A stretch of DNA of 64,000 bases from an uncultured Caldilineaceae bacterium (GTDB lineage: Bacteria > Chloroflexota > Anaerolineae > Caldilineales > Caldilineaceae). Position 1 is the stretch's first letter. Each line of letters starts with the position of its first letter. The notes beneath the pieces are model-generated. The model had not been told where the DNA came from and searched no databases. It worked only from the letters and a program-made list of their open reading frames with translations. The translations under genes and the position numbers were made by a program. Positions 50,628 through 59,597 of the stretch are shown here, piece after piece. Location of the stretch: contig OY282381.1 of assembly GCA_958295915.1 (NCBI GenBank), forward strand, positions 2,874,722 to 2,938,721, in the 5' to 3' direction.

Positions 50628-52103
50628 ATGTTGCGTAATCTGCGCAGTCGGCTGGTAATCAGCCATCTGCTGCCCCTGCTGGTCATCGTCCCGTTGCTCA
50701 GTCTCCTGCTGGTCTACTTGCTGGAGACCCGCTACGCGCTGGACGACGCGGCCGCGGAACTGGCTGGGCAGGGAGAGCTGATCTCTCGGCTGTATCAAGC
50801 CGAATGGTCGGCTCTGCAGGATCCAGAGCAGGCCCAGTCGGTCGTCACCCGGCTGCAGGTGTGGGCGCCGGGATTGTTTTATCTGGTGGATAGCGACGGC
50901 AAGATTCTGATCTCACCGGGCGTAATGACTGCTTCGAGAGAAGTGTCTGTGAATCCACTGAACCCAGAGCTCCTGCAAAAGGCTCTGGCCGGTGAAATTG
51001 CGCTACAGGTGCGCGACAGCCCGCAACAGGAAGGGAGGTTGAATGCGCCTCTGCTCGAAAGAGGCGCGAAGACGGTCGATGTGGCGGTTCCGGTACGCAA
51101 TGAAGATCATGAGGTGGTCGGCGCAGTGCAACTGTCACAGCAGCTAACGCAGGTGACCAATCGCCTGACGATCTTGCGCTGGACAGTGTGGGGAACCGTC
51201 AGCGCTGGCCTTCTGGTGGCCGGGCTCCTCAGCTTTGCCCTCAGCCGCTCGCTGAATCAACCCTTGGAGAGATTGACAAAGGCCACCCGCGCCGTTCACT
51301 TCGACGCGCCGCCGAGCCGCGTGCAGGAAGAAGGCCCCACCGAAGTTCAGACGTTGGCCCGGACATTCAATGAGATGTCCGAACGGCTGTATGAGTTGGA
51401 GCGGGGACGGCGACGACTGCTGAGCGCGGTGGTGCACGAATTGGGACGCCCATTGGGCGCGATCAAAGCGGCCGCTCAGGTTTTGAGCCAGGACGGCAAA
51501 GATTCGGATCTGGTCGTGGAACTCTCTTCCGGCATCGACTACCAGGTGGATCAGCTACGCCGTTTGCTGGACGATCTGGCCTTGCTGGCCCAAAGTGATA
51601 TGCAAGATCTGGCGCTCGACTGCGTTCCCACGGATGTCGGGGCACTGGTCTTGGAAGAGTGCCGGCACTATGACCCCCGCATACGTGAGAAGGAGATCGA
51701 GCTTGCCTGTCATATCCCGGCGAATGCAACACACCCAGCGGCAGACCCGGTGCGGCTGAGCCAGATCGTCGGCAATCTGCTGGACAACGCCATCAAATAC
51801 ACGCCAACCGGCGGCGATATCCGGGTTGTCGTCAATACAGATCCCAGCGGCGTTCAGGTGTTGATAGAGGATTCCGGGCCCGGCATCGATCCGTCCGAAC
51901 AGGAACGCATTTTCGACTTTCTCTATCGTTCCCCGCATCAAGACCGTGTGCGGGAAGGCATGGGCATCGGATTGGCGCTCTCCCGCCGACTGGCAGAAGC
52001 CCAGGGCGGCGCCCTGAGCGCCCAGAACCGCGCGGATGGCCCGGGCGCGCGCTTCACGCTCTCTCTGCCCAGGGAACTGCCCCAACCCGCTGAGGAGCCA
52101 TAA
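50628..52103 (+). CDS. Membrane sensor histidine kinase
   Basis: 491 residues. Membrane segments at ~10-32 and ~185-205 flank an extracytoplasmic sensor. A HAMP domain ('SRSLNQPLERLTKATRAVHFD') follows, then HisKA with the unusual H-box 'AVVHELGRPLGAIKAA' (~263; ELGRP in place of ELRTP), and HATPase_c with 'NLLDNAIKYTPTGG', 'DSGPGIDP' and 'GMGIGLALSRRLAEAQGG'. A family A palindrome (51045-51067) encodes 'NAPLLERGAK' in the sensor domain. Signal unknown; the HtrA-type protease downstream suggests an envelope-stress system. Confidence 0.93.
   Translation: MLRNLRSRLVISHLLPLLVIVPLLSLLLVYLLETRYALDDAAAELAGQGELISRLYQAEWSALQDPEQAQSVVTRLQVWAPGLFYLVDSDGKILISPGVMTASREVSVNPLNPELLQKALAGEIALQVRDSPQQEGRLNAPLLERGAKTVDVAVPVRNEDHEVVGAVQLSQQLTQVTNRLTILRWTVWGTVSAGLLVAGLLSFALSRSLNQPLERLTKATRAVHFDAPPSRVQEEGPTEVQTLARTFNEMSERLYELERGRRRLLSAVVHELGRPLGAIKAAAQVLSQDGKDSDLVVELSSGIDYQVDQLRRLLDDLALLAQSDMQDLALDCVPTDVGALVLEECRHYDPRIREKEIELACHIPANATHPAADPVRLSQIVGNLLDNAIKYTPTGGDIRVVVNTDPSGVQVLIEDSGPGIDPSEQERIFDFLYRSPHQDRVREGMGIGLALSRRLAEAQGGALSAQNRADGPGARFTLSLPRELPQPAEEP
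51045..51067. repeat. Palindromic repeat family A inside the histidine kinase gene
   Basis: GTTGAAT then GCGCCTCT-GCTCGAA-AGAGGCGC; in frame in the extracytoplasmic sensor region. Confidence 0.92.
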
Positions 52104-52338
52104 TGTCGAATGCGCCCGCTCAACGGCCATAAGGTTTCATTAAACTTGCCATAGGATTCCGATAAGGACTGCGGGCGCAGAATATGGTATGCTTGAAGCC
52201 ATCAGATGTGTAGAGTAGATGTGCAGAGACAGTGGTCAGGCACAGCCGGACTACCGGTCGCCCTTTGTGGGCGTCCCTACTATTGGCGCACAAGACTATT
52301 TGCGCACAAGATGATTCTAACATCAAGAAAGGTATACA

Positions 52339-53760
52339 ATGCAGCCACGAACAGTTAGTCTGCGATCGTTTTTGGTTGTGATCGGCATCTTGGCCCTGGC
52401 GTTTATCTTAGGATTGGCTGGACTCGGCAGGATACAGATCACACCGGCCACAATTGATGCCGCCGCATCCCTGTCACAGGAGCGGGAATCTGCGCTCGTC
52501 CCCCAGCAACAGACGCCAGGTCTGCCCACCCAGGCACTGCTTTCCGGGATCTATGCGGAGGCAGTCCAGTCTGTTGTCAACGTTCAGGTGCGGCGACCAG
52601 ACGCCAACTCTTTTCTACCCCAGCCCCAGGGGGGAGAAGGCGCCGGCTGGATATGGAATGAAGAAGGGCATATCGTCACCAACAATCATGTTGTCGAAGA
52701 CGCGACAGACATCACCGTCAACTTTGCCAATGGCATGTGGGCAAAGGCTGAACTGGTCGCTCGCGATCCCCAGTCTGATCTGGCTGTACTCCATGTTGAT
52801 GCGCCCGAAGGCATAACTCTGCGCCCCTTGGAGCGGGCGACAGCGCCCCTCGAGGTCGGCCATTATACGATCGCGCTGGGCAGTCCCTTCGGCTTGGACG
52901 GTTCAATGACGCTAGGCATCGTCAGCGCCTTGGGCCGCAGCTTTCAGTTCGGCGCTCTCGGCGCCCGCTACTCGCTACCGGAAGTGATTCAGACCGATGC
53001 GGCCATGAATCCCGGTAACTCCGGTGGGCCGCTTCTGAACCTGAACGGCAAAGTCGTCGGCATCAATTTCGCCATTCGCTCGGCAGAGCGCGTCAACTCG
53101 GGCGTAGGATTCGCGATTCCTGTATCTGTGGTCGATCGGGTCATACCGGCCTTGATCAGCGACGGGGCCTACAGCTATCCGTTCCTGGGCATCATCGGCG
53201 CGACAATTACAGCGTCGGTTGCCGAAGAGCGGGGGCTGACCCCCAATGTTCTCGGCGCCTATGTGAGTCAGACGCTGCGCGGCGGCCCTGCGGCGGATGC
53301 CGGTCTGCGCAGAGGGGATATTATCGTCAGCATCGAGGGGCTAGAAGTGCGTAACATCGAGGGGCTGATCAGGTACCTGGTTATGGAGAAGTCGCCCGGC
53401 GAGAGAGTGGAAATCGGTGTTTTGCGCGGCGGTAAAAACCGCACCTTCGAAGTGGAATTGGCCAGCCGACCCGACGCGACTGGCCTGGCCCAAAATCAAC
53501 GAGAGCAGCCACGCGATCCATCACCCCGGAGCGTACCAATGCCACAGGTGGGTATTGGGGAGGCCATTGAAATCGCCAAAGAGGTAGTGGCCGACGCCAA
53601 CGCAATCCAGGAGATCAGCGGCATCAGCGCCCGCCACGACGTCCAAGATGGCGCCTTTGTCTGGATCGTCACGTTGGGAGGCGAGGGCAAGACGGTGACG
53701 GTCGTGGTCGATGCCAGCAGTGGTGAAGCGCTCAGCCTGGAAATAGATAGCGGCAATTGA
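52339..53760 (+). CDS. HtrA/DegP-type serine protease with PDZ and C-terminal PepSY-like domain
   Basis: 473 residues. One N-terminal membrane anchor (~9-31). Catalytic triad: His in 'IVTNNHVVEDA' (~116), Asp in 'DPQSDLAVLHVD' (~146), Ser in 'MNPGNSGGPLLN' (~226). A PDZ domain spans ~285-375 ('GGPAADAGLRRGDIIVSIEGLEV'). After a linker, ~400-473 ('GEAIEIAKEVVADANAIQEISG', 'VTVVVDASSGEALSLE') resembles a PepSY domain, unusual for HtrA. It degrades misfolded envelope proteins. Located 235 bases after the two-component system. Confidence 0.92.
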   Translation: MQPRTVSLRSFLVVIGILALAFILGLAGLGRIQITPATIDAAASLSQERESALVPQQQTPGLPTQALLSGIYAEAVQSVVNVQVRRPDANSFLPQPQGGEGAGWIWNEEGHIVTNNHVVEDATDITVNFANGMWAKAELVARDPQSDLAVLHVDAPEGITLRPLERATAPLEVGHYTIALGSPFGLDGSMTLGIVSALGRSFQFGALGARYSLPEVIQTDAAMNPGNSGGPLLNLNGKVVGINFAIRSAERVNSGVGFAIPVSVVDRVIPALISDGAYSYPFLGIIGATITASVAEERGLTPNVLGAYVSQTLRGGPAADAGLRRGDIIVSIEGLEVRNIEGLIRYLVMEKSPGERVEIGVLRGGKNRTFEVELASRPDATGLAQNQREQPRDPSPRSVPMPQVGIGEAIEIAKEVVADANAIQEISGISARHDVQDGAFVWIVTLGGEGKTVTVVVDASSGEALSLEIDSGN

Positions 53761-53779
53761 AATCCGCTCCTCCTTTCAG

Positions 53780-53803
53780 TTGACATATAGCTTGACATAT
53801 AGC
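53780..53803. repeat. Tandem TTGACATATAGC
   Basis: Two direct copies of TTGACATATAGC just after the htrA-like gene. Small and of unknown significance. Confidence 0.6.
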
Positions 53804-53808
53804 TACTG

Positions 53809-53835
53809 GACCCGCGGGCGAGACGCCCGCGGGTC
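53809..53835. terminator. Perfect 12-bp stem-loop between convergent genes
   Basis: GACCCGCGGGCG-AGA-CGCCCGCGGGTC. It sits between htrA-like and sulfatase genes that converge, so it can stop both. It lacks a clean T-run and also resembles a repeat block seen at 13932-13948 (GCGGACGTCTCGCCCGC). Confidence 0.6.
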
Positions 53836-53845
53836 AACCATCTTT

Positions 53846-55291
53846 TCACTTCTCGTATACCTGCAACCCTCGGCGCTCTCGTTTGCCGTCCCGCCAGGCC
53901 TCGTGGCGGTTGTGGGTGCGTTGAAACTTCACCTTCACGCCGGAACAGGTCGGCTCCTCATGGCGGCTGTACCATTCCTCTAACTGCTGTTCCAGCCTGT
54001 CTTGCACAGCTGCAAACTCATCCCAGCCGGCCCGGTTGAGGCTTTCATCTGGATCGATCTCCAGATCGAACAGGTCATGGGGGCCGTCTGGATAGCGTTT
54101 AACGAATTTGTGGCTCGGGGTGCGCGCCATGCGCAGATCGCCGTATTCGCCGTAACGGGTATCGTCCCAATCGCTTTGACCGCTACCATCCAGCAGATGC
54201 GCGTAGCTGGCGCCTGCGTAGTTGCGGCTGCCGTCCACCGGTATCCCCGCCCAGTCACAGATAGTCTGAAATGTGTCGTAATGATCCACGCAGCGCTCGC
54301 TTACCTGACCGGCTGCAATCTGGCCTGGAGCGCGGATCATCAGCGGCACGCGGGTTGAAATCTCGAACATATTCAGAGGACGGGTGCTATTGCCTTTGCC
54401 CCAGAAGCCGTTTTGCCCCATCGAACAACCATGATCCGACGTGTAGATGACAATCGTATTGTCCAGCTGGCCGCACTCTTCCAGCCTGGCCAGCAGTCGT
54501 CCCACCTCCCGATCGATCTCTGTGACGGCTGCATAGTAGCCGATATAGCTGCTGTGGACCTGCTGGTCGGTCGGCTGCAAGGTTGAACGCGCCTCTGCAC
54601 GCAAGAGGCGCGAGGCGCCGGCCAAGCCCTCATTGCGCTGCCAGGGGTGAGGGCGATAGGGCGCAATGTCCCTGAATGTGGCGTCGGCAAAGCGGGCGGT
54701 CAGATCCGGATCATGGGTTTCTGCCTGATAAGGCGAATGGGTCGCGATGTACCCTACATTGAGAAAAAACGGCTGCTCCGCTGGCGTCTCATCCAGAAAT
54801 TGCAAGGCGTAATCGGTGATGAGCGCGCTTTTGTTCCCCACCAGTTCCAGGGGTTCGCCATTCAGGTGATAGGTGTACGGGCCAGTATGTACCCCTTGCC
54901 AGCGGGGTAGACCGAAGCTCCAGTCGAAACCCGGCGGTGTCTGGTGAGAGCGGCCCAAATGCCATTTGCCAGACAGGCCGCAGCGGTAGCCAGCGGCAGA
55001 CAGCAGCTGCGGCAGCGTCACCTCCCCGGCCAGCCAGTCGAAATCGCCGATCACCGGTTCGGCCTCCTGCAGCCAGTCGTGGATGCCTACCTGAGACGGC
55101 GTGCGTCCGGTCATCAGACAGGCCCGGGCCGGCGAGCAGACCGGGCAAGGGGTGAACGCATTGGCAAAACGCGCCCCGTCCGTCGCCAGCCGGTCCAGAT
55201 GGGGCGTCTGCAACTCACTGTTGCCATAACAGCCATTCGCCCACTGGCCATGATCGTCGCTGAGAAAGAGAAGGACATTGGGACGGGTCAT
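53846..55291 (-). CDS. Sulfatase (formylglycine-dependent, type I)
   Basis: 481 residues from ATG 55291; upstream open frame is repeat A. Metal site 'NVLLFLSDDHGQW' (~5-17) and the FGly motif 'CPVCSPARACLMTGRTPSQVG' (~48-68), CxPxR with the modified Cys at 'CSPAR', define family S1. 'YTSDHGCSMGQNGFWGKGN' supplies further ligands. No signal peptide, so cytoplasmic. A formylglycine-generating enzyme must be elsewhere. A family A copy (54589-54611) adds 'ASRLLRAEARSTL' in a loop. Likely desulfates a sugar or alcohol; may go with the two enzymes upstream. Confidence 0.92.
   Translation of the reverse strand: MTRPNVLLFLSDDHGQWANGCYGNSELQTPHLDRLATDGARFANAFTPCPVCSPARACLMTGRTPSQVGIHDWLQEAEPVIGDFDWLAGEVTLPQLLSAAGYRCGLSGKWHLGRSHQTPPGFDWSFGLPRWQGVHTGPYTYHLNGEPLELVGNKSALITDYALQFLDETPAEQPFFLNVGYIATHSPYQAETHDPDLTARFADATFRDIAPYRPHPWQRNEGLAGASRLLRAEARSTLQPTDQQVHSSYIGYYAAVTEIDREVGRLLARLEECGQLDNTIVIYTSDHGCSMGQNGFWGKGNSTRPLNMFEISTRVPLMIRAPGQIAAGQVSERCVDHYDTFQTICDWAGIPVDGSRNYAGASYAHLLDGSGQSDWDDTRYGEYGDLRMARTPSHKFVKRYPDGPHDLFDLEIDPDESLNRAGWDEFAAVQDRLEQQLEEWYSRHEEPTCSGVKVKFQRTHNRHEAWRDGKRERRGLQVYEK
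54589..54611. repeat. Palindromic repeat family A inside the sulfatase gene
   Basis: GTTGAAC then GCGCCTCT-GCACGCA-AGAGGCGC; in frame, read on the minus strand. Confidence 0.9.
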
Positions 55292-55324
55292 TGGGAAATT
55301 CCTATCAGATATGAAAGGTTGAAC

Positions 55325-55347
55325 GCGCCTCTTTCGAGCAGAGGCGC
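55325..55347. repeat. Palindromic repeat family A upstream of the sulfatase
   Basis: GTTGAAC then GCGCCTCT-TTCGAGC-AGAGGCGC; 34 bases before the ATG, in the leader. Confidence 0.92.
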
Positions 55348-55452
55348 GAGAAGTTCTGCTGATCAGCATCCAGCGCGCGGCAGCGGCAATTGGACGTTAT
55401 AATGACGTGGGCTCTATCTTTCCCCGGTATTCGGCTGTCTCTGCCGCGGATC

Positions 55453-56268
55453 TCACAGCACAGGGTTTTCCAACGTCATCCCAGCGATCGTTATCTTTAC
55501 CACATCGCCTCTTTGCAGGGTGAACTCGTCTGGCGGGACGATTCCAGTGCCGGTCATCAGAAGCGCGCCGTAGGGGAAGGCCAACTCTCGCATCAGATAG
55601 GCGGCCAGCTCCGGAAAGCCGCGCTTCATCTGGCTGGTGGCGGTTTCGCCGGCGAAGGCGAGCGCGCCGTTCCGCTCGATCGTCAAACCGATGGCCAGGT
55701 CGGTCAGAGCGTCGGCGCTCGCCAGGCGAATGCCGGGGCCGACCGCGGCCGAGCCGTCATAGGTCTTGGCCTGGGGCAGATAGAGCGGATTCTCGCCCTC
55801 AATGTCCCGGCTGGACATATCATTGCCTACGGTATAGCCGACGATTGTACAGTCGGCGTTGATGACGAGGCACAGCTCCGGCTCCGGGACGTTCCAGGTG
55901 GTGTCGGCGCGCACGCGCACGGGCTGACCGTGGCCGACGGTGCGCCAGCCCACCTGCTTGAAGAAGATCTCCGGGCGCGCGGCGTCGTAGACCTTTTCGT
56001 ACACGTCAGCCGCTGTCTCGGATTCGGCTTTGCGCGCGTCGCGGCTGCGCAGGTAGGTGACGCCACTGCCCCAGATTTCCTGGTGGGCATCGACCGGTGC
56101 CAGCAGTTCTCCGCTGGGCTCCTCATCTGTCGCCAGCTCGGCCAACAGCGAGAGCGGCGCCCTATCCGGAAGGGCCAGCAGCGAGCTGAGCGTCACCCCT
56201 ACGGGCAGCAGCTTATCGTCCACGGCCCAGCGCGGCCCAGCGGATGAATTGTGTCGAGTGAGATACAT
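55453..56268 (-). CDS. Fumarylacetoacetate hydrolase-family enzyme (2-dehydro-3-deoxy-D-arabinonate dehydratase-like)
   Basis: 271 residues from ATG 56268, preceded by AAGGAG; longer starts overlap the upstream stop. 'IWGSGVTYLRSRDARKAES' (~66), 'EPELCLVINADCTIVGYTVGNDMSSRDIEGENPLYLPQAKTYDGSAAVGP' (~130-180) with the ExE metal site and 'MTGTGIVPPDEFTLQRGD' mark the FAH fold; the DIEGENPLYLPQAK phrase is that of KDA dehydratases. It would convert 2-keto-3-deoxy-pentonate to 2-oxoglutarate semialdehyde. Overlapping operon with the RraA-like gene. Confidence 0.82.
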   Translation of the reverse strand: MYLTRHNSSAGPRWAVDDKLLPVGVTLSSLLALPDRAPLSLLAELATDEEPSGELLAPVDAHQEIWGSGVTYLRSRDARKAESETAADVYEKVYDAARPEIFFKQVGWRTVGHGQPVRVRADTTWNVPEPELCLVINADCTIVGYTVGNDMSSRDIEGENPLYLPQAKTYDGSAAVGPGIRLASADALTDLAIGLTIERNGALAFAGETATSQMKRGFPELAAYLMRELAFPYGALLMTGTGIVPPDEFTLQRGDVVKITIAGMTLENPVL

Positions 56269-56285
56269 TGGCGCTTGCTCCTTCA

Positions 56286-57113
56286 TCATTGAGCGGATTT
56301 CGATTGCGACGAGCCTAGCTTTTTCCATTCCTCATACTCGGCCCAGCCCTCTTCATTGAGCGGGTAGTATTTGCTCAGAGCGCCGCCTTCCGCCAGTTTG
56401 ATGCGGCTGAAGATCTCCCATTCCTCGTGGGCCAGGGTGTGTTCCAGTATCAGTGGAATCATCTGGCGGGGCGCCACCACGACCCCATCATCATCGGCGA
56501 TGATCACATCGCCGGGCAGAACGAGCGCAGTACTCACATTCACCGGCACGTTCAAGCCCCAGGGGAATAGCTCAGCCTGGGAGGCGTAGTTGGGCGTGAA
56601 ACCGACACTCCACAGAGGCACGCCGATCGTCTGAATATTGGGCCAGTCGCGCACGCACCCGTCGACGACGATGCCGGCTCCGCCCCGGCCCCTGAAATAT
56701 GTGGTCAGCATTTCGCCCACACAGCCCGTATAGCGGTTGGCGAAGGCCTGAATCACCAGCACATCACCCGTTTCGACCGTCTCGAAGACGGCCCACAGCG
56801 CGCCGCGTTTCTCGGCGCCTTCCTGGGCCGCGCCGGAAAAAACGTCCTCCCGCTGGGGCATAAAGGCCAACGTCACAGCTGGGCCGACGATCTTCGCGCC
56901 TGGGGTACGCGGCAACGGTCCCTGAATAAACGTCTGGCGGATGCCCAGTCGGTGCATCGTGGCACTGGCGGTAGCAGTGCTCACCTGCTGCAACTGCGCG
57001 ATGAGATCCGGGTGCGGGCGGGCGACGGGGCCGCCGTCCACAGGCAGCGACACGCCGGCGGACGGAACCTCAATGGCTGTGTAGTCGTAGGTGGGTCTGC
57101 TCATAAAGCGCAT
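56286..57113 (-). CDS. RraA-like / 4-hydroxy-4-methyl-2-oxoglutarate aldolase-fold protein
   Basis: 275 residues, longer than the ~160-230 of typical RraA. 'ASATMHRLGIRQTFIQG' , 'GDVLVIQAF' (~112), 'GGAGIVVDGCVRDWPNIQTIGVPLW' (~142-166; Arg-Asp of the aldolase site), 'GDVIIADDDGVVVAPRQM' (~200) are the PF03737 signatures. Such proteins are metal-dependent aldolases or decarboxylases of keto acids. Stop overlaps the region of the next start. With the FAH-like enzyme it suggests sugar-acid or keto-acid degradation; substrate inferred only. Confidence 0.82.
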   Translation of the reverse strand: MRFMSRPTYDYTAIEVPSAGVSLPVDGGPVARPHPDLIAQLQQVSTATASATMHRLGIRQTFIQGPLPRTPGAKIVGPAVTLAFMPQREDVFSGAAQEGAEKRGALWAVFETVETGDVLVIQAFANRYTGCVGEMLTTYFRGRGGAGIVVDGCVRDWPNIQTIGVPLWSVGFTPNYASQAELFPWGLNVPVNVSTALVLPGDVIIADDDGVVVAPRQMIPLILEHTLAHEEWEIFSRIKLAEGGALSKYYPLNEEGWAEYEEWKKLGSSQSKSAQ

Positions 57114-57190
57114 TCCTCGAGTGGTGAATCTGGATAGGGCGGTAGCCTGATCGTATGCGAAGAAAGCATTTCCCGCAAGCGGCGGAATCG

Positions 57191-57219
57191 TTGAAACGAG
57201 CGAACTTGTGCGCTATAAT
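57191..57219 (+). promoter_or_regulatory. Strong sigma-70 promoter of the nuclease/ATPase cluster
   Basis: TTGAAA (57191-57196), 17-base spacer, TATAAT (57214-57219), about 55 bases before the nuclease GTG. The 57114-57274 divergent region has no other feature. Confidence 0.75.
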
Positions 57220-57274
57220 GACAACATACGTGAAGGAACATTGGATGTCCAGACAATGAAGAGAACGATTCGCC

Positions 57275-58153
57275 GTGCCCTTAGAACTCCCCCCGACCTT
57301 CGCCTTTAGCCAGTCGAGCCTGCAATCCTTTGCCAACTGCCCCCGTCGCTTTTGGTTGGCCTACGTGGAACAGCTATCCTGGCCAGCTATAGAGGTCGCG
57401 CCCTACGCCGAGCATGAGCGGATGCTGAAGCTGGGGGCGCAGTTTCATCGGCTCGTCGAACGGGCGGAGGCAGGTCTGCCAGCGGACCGGCTGACGGACG
57501 GTCTGGATCATCCGCTGGATGAATGGTTCGAGAACTATGTACACCACCGGCCGGCCGATCTGCCCACGGAGTTTGTCGAAGTCGAACGAGCGCTGAGCGT
57601 GCCATTTGCCACGGCAACTGGGCAGTACCGCCTGGAAGCCCGCTACGACCTACTCGCTGTCGGTGGGGAAGGCGCGCAGCGTCAAGCGGTGATCCTCGAC
57701 TGGAAGACCAACCAGCGGGTGACCCGGCGATCAGTTTTGCAGCAGCGTTTGCAGACGGTCGTCTATCCGTTTGTGTTGGTGGAGGCAAGCGTGGGCTTGC
57801 CCTGGGGTCCTGTGACACCGGAGCAGGTGGAGATGCGCTACTGGTTCGCTGCCGCGCCGACCGCAGCGGTCATCTTTCGCTATAGCAGTGACCTGCATGC
57901 GGCCAACCGCGCCCGGCTATTTCCTTTGCTGGAGGAAATTCTCAGCGGTGAGAGGCAGGCGGATTTTCCTAAAGTGCCGGATACGGACGAGAACCGCCGG
58001 CGTTTCTGCGGCTACTGCGTCTACCGCTCTCGCTGTGATCGCGGCATCGGCGCCGGCGATCTGGAAGAGATCGCCGATGCCGAGTTCCTCGACGTGGATC
58101 TGGAAAGCGCGCTGGAATTCAGGTTGGAAGAAGTGGAAGAGCTGGCGTTTTGA
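57275..58153 (+). CDS. PD-(D/E)XK nuclease with Cas4/AddB-type iron-sulfur cysteines
   Basis: 292 residues from GTG 57275. The N-terminal 'FSQSSLQSFANCPRRFWLAYVEQL' (~12-35) carries the first Cys; 'AQFHRLVERAE' is the motif with His; 'RLEARYDLLAV' and 'AVILDWKTNQRV' (~122-155) give D...DxK; 'FCGYCVYRSRC' (~249-259) supplies three more Cys. This four-Cys arrangement binds 4Fe-4S in Cas4, AddB and RecB-like exonucleases. It is solitary: no cas genes or helicase nearby. The ATPase gene starts 10 bases after its stop. Confidence 0.88.
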   Translation: MPLELPPTFAFSQSSLQSFANCPRRFWLAYVEQLSWPAIEVAPYAEHERMLKLGAQFHRLVERAEAGLPADRLTDGLDHPLDEWFENYVHHRPADLPTEFVEVERALSVPFATATGQYRLEARYDLLAVGGEGAQRQAVILDWKTNQRVTRRSVLQQRLQTVVYPFVLVEASVGLPWGPVTPEQVEMRYWFAAAPTAAVIFRYSSDLHAANRARLFPLLEEILSGERQADFPKVPDTDENRRRFCGYCVYRSRCDRGIGAGDLEEIADAEFLDVDLESALEFRLEEVEELAF

Positions 58154-58163
58154 TTGGAGGCCC

Positions 58164-59594
58164 ATGTTAACCAGACTCCGGGTATCAGGCTTCAAAAATC
58201 TTGTGGATGTCGATGTTCGATTTGGTCCTTTTACCTGCATCGCCGGCGCGAATGGGACGGGTAAATCGAATCTATTTGATGCGATTCAATTCCTGAGCAG
58301 GCTCGCCAGCGACACATTTATTGATGCCGCAACGTCAATTCGCGCAGAGAATGAAAAGGCGTCATCCGTTCGAAATCTGTTCCATCGCATAGGAAATGAG
58401 TACACCGACAGAATATCCTTTACGGCAGAAATGATTATAGCGGATGAAGGCGTGGACGATCTTGGACAAAAAGCTGAGGCCAGCATTACATTTCTGCGTT
58501 ACTCTTTGGATTTGGCGTATCGAGTCGATGAAAAACTACCATCTTTAGGCTCTTTTGAACTTGTCAGGGAGAGGTTGGAGCAGATAAATATCGGCGATGC
58601 CTGGAAACACCTCAGGTTTCGTCACAGCGCAAAAGACTGGAGGAACTCCGTTGTGAAAGGTCGGAGGAGTTCTCCATTCATTTCTACTGATGTCCACGAG
58701 GGACGGCATGTTATCCGATTGCATCAGGATGGTAGTAGTGGACGTCCCAAATCTTTCTCGACGAGTAATCTGCCACGCACCGTGCTGTCAACCGTCAACG
58801 CGACTGAGAGTCCCACGGCTCTTCTGGCGCGTCGGGAAATGCAGTCCTGGCGCTTACTTCAGCTGGAACCTTCATCGCTACGAACACCGGATGAGTTTAT
58901 CACTCCTCCGGGGATGAGTCCTGATGGTTCCCATCTTCCAGCCACACTTTATTTTCTCGCGCATTCTGAGAATCAGGCGGATGTTGATGAGCATGATACC
59001 TGGGTCTATGAACAGATTGCCGTGCGGTTGTCAGACCTGATCGATGATGTGTATGAGGTCAGCATCGACAGAGATGAAAAGAGACAGTTGCTGACTCTTC
59101 AGGTGCAGGGCAAAAATGGGACGACCTACCCTGCGCGTTCTTTATCTGATGGCACGTTACGTTTTCTGGCCCTCACCGTTTTGGCGCTGGATCCTACTTC
59201 CCAAGGGGTCATCTGTCTGGAGGAGCCAGAAAACGGCATTCATCCTGGACGCATTCCAGCCATGTTAGAGTTGCTTCAGGACATAGCGGTCGATGTAACC
59301 AAACCTGTTGCTAAGGACAACCCGCTACGACAGGTGGTCGTCAATACACACTCTCCGGCAGTCGTAAATCTGGTTCCGCCTGAAAGTCTGTTAGTCGCTG
59401 AGACGGAAGAGGCTATCCGTAATGGCAAACGCTTTCAGAGAGCTGTCTTCAGATGGCTTCCGCGCACCTGGCGTAGCGAAGCGTCTTCTGAAGAGAAAAC
59501 TGTGATAAAGGGACGCCTGCTATCCTATCTAAGCCCTATCCCTAAAAGCGACAGCCAACTAAGTTTGCAGATAGAAAACGTGGATCTGTACTAA
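58164..59594 (+). CDS. OLD-like AAA/ABC-type ATPase (without TOPRIM domain)
   Basis: 476 residues from ATG 58164 with GGAGG four bases upstream; the open frame before it overlaps the nuclease gene. 'LRVSGFKNLVDVDVRFGPFTCIAGANGTGKSNLFDAIQFL' (~4-43) contains Walker A GANGTGKSN. 'SLSDGTLRFLALTVLAL' (~327) is the signature loop, 'GVICLEEPENGIHPGRIPAMLELL' (~348) the Walker B and 'VVNTHSPAVVNLV' the switch His. This is the AAA_21/OLD ATPase core, ending where OLD proteins would continue into TOPRIM. A TOPRIM-like protein is encoded next. Confidence 0.9.
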   Translation: MLTRLRVSGFKNLVDVDVRFGPFTCIAGANGTGKSNLFDAIQFLSRLASDTFIDAATSIRAENEKASSVRNLFHRIGNEYTDRISFTAEMIIADEGVDDLGQKAEASITFLRYSLDLAYRVDEKLPSLGSFELVRERLEQINIGDAWKHLRFRHSAKDWRNSVVKGRRSSPFISTDVHEGRHVIRLHQDGSSGRPKSFSTSNLPRTVLSTVNATESPTALLARREMQSWRLLQLEPSSLRTPDEFITPPGMSPDGSHLPATLYFLAHSENQADVDEHDTWVYEQIAVRLSDLIDDVYEVSIDRDEKRQLLTLQVQGKNGTTYPARSLSDGTLRFLALTVLALDPTSQGVICLEEPENGIHPGRIPAMLELLQDIAVDVTKPVAKDNPLRQVVVNTHSPAVVNLVPPESLLVAETEEAIRNGKRFQRAVFRWLPRTWRSEASSEEKTVIKGRLLSYLSPIPKSDSQLSLQIENVDLY

Positions 59595-59597
59595 CAA

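Noticed and set aside
11391..55347. Family A palindromes as Rho-independent terminators
   Set aside because: They have no T-run, often lie upstream of or inside genes and occur in both orientations.
57275..58153. Cas4 of a CRISPR system
   Set aside because: No repeat-spacer array and no other cas gene in the window; a stand-alone RecB/Cas4-like nuclease is the safer reading.
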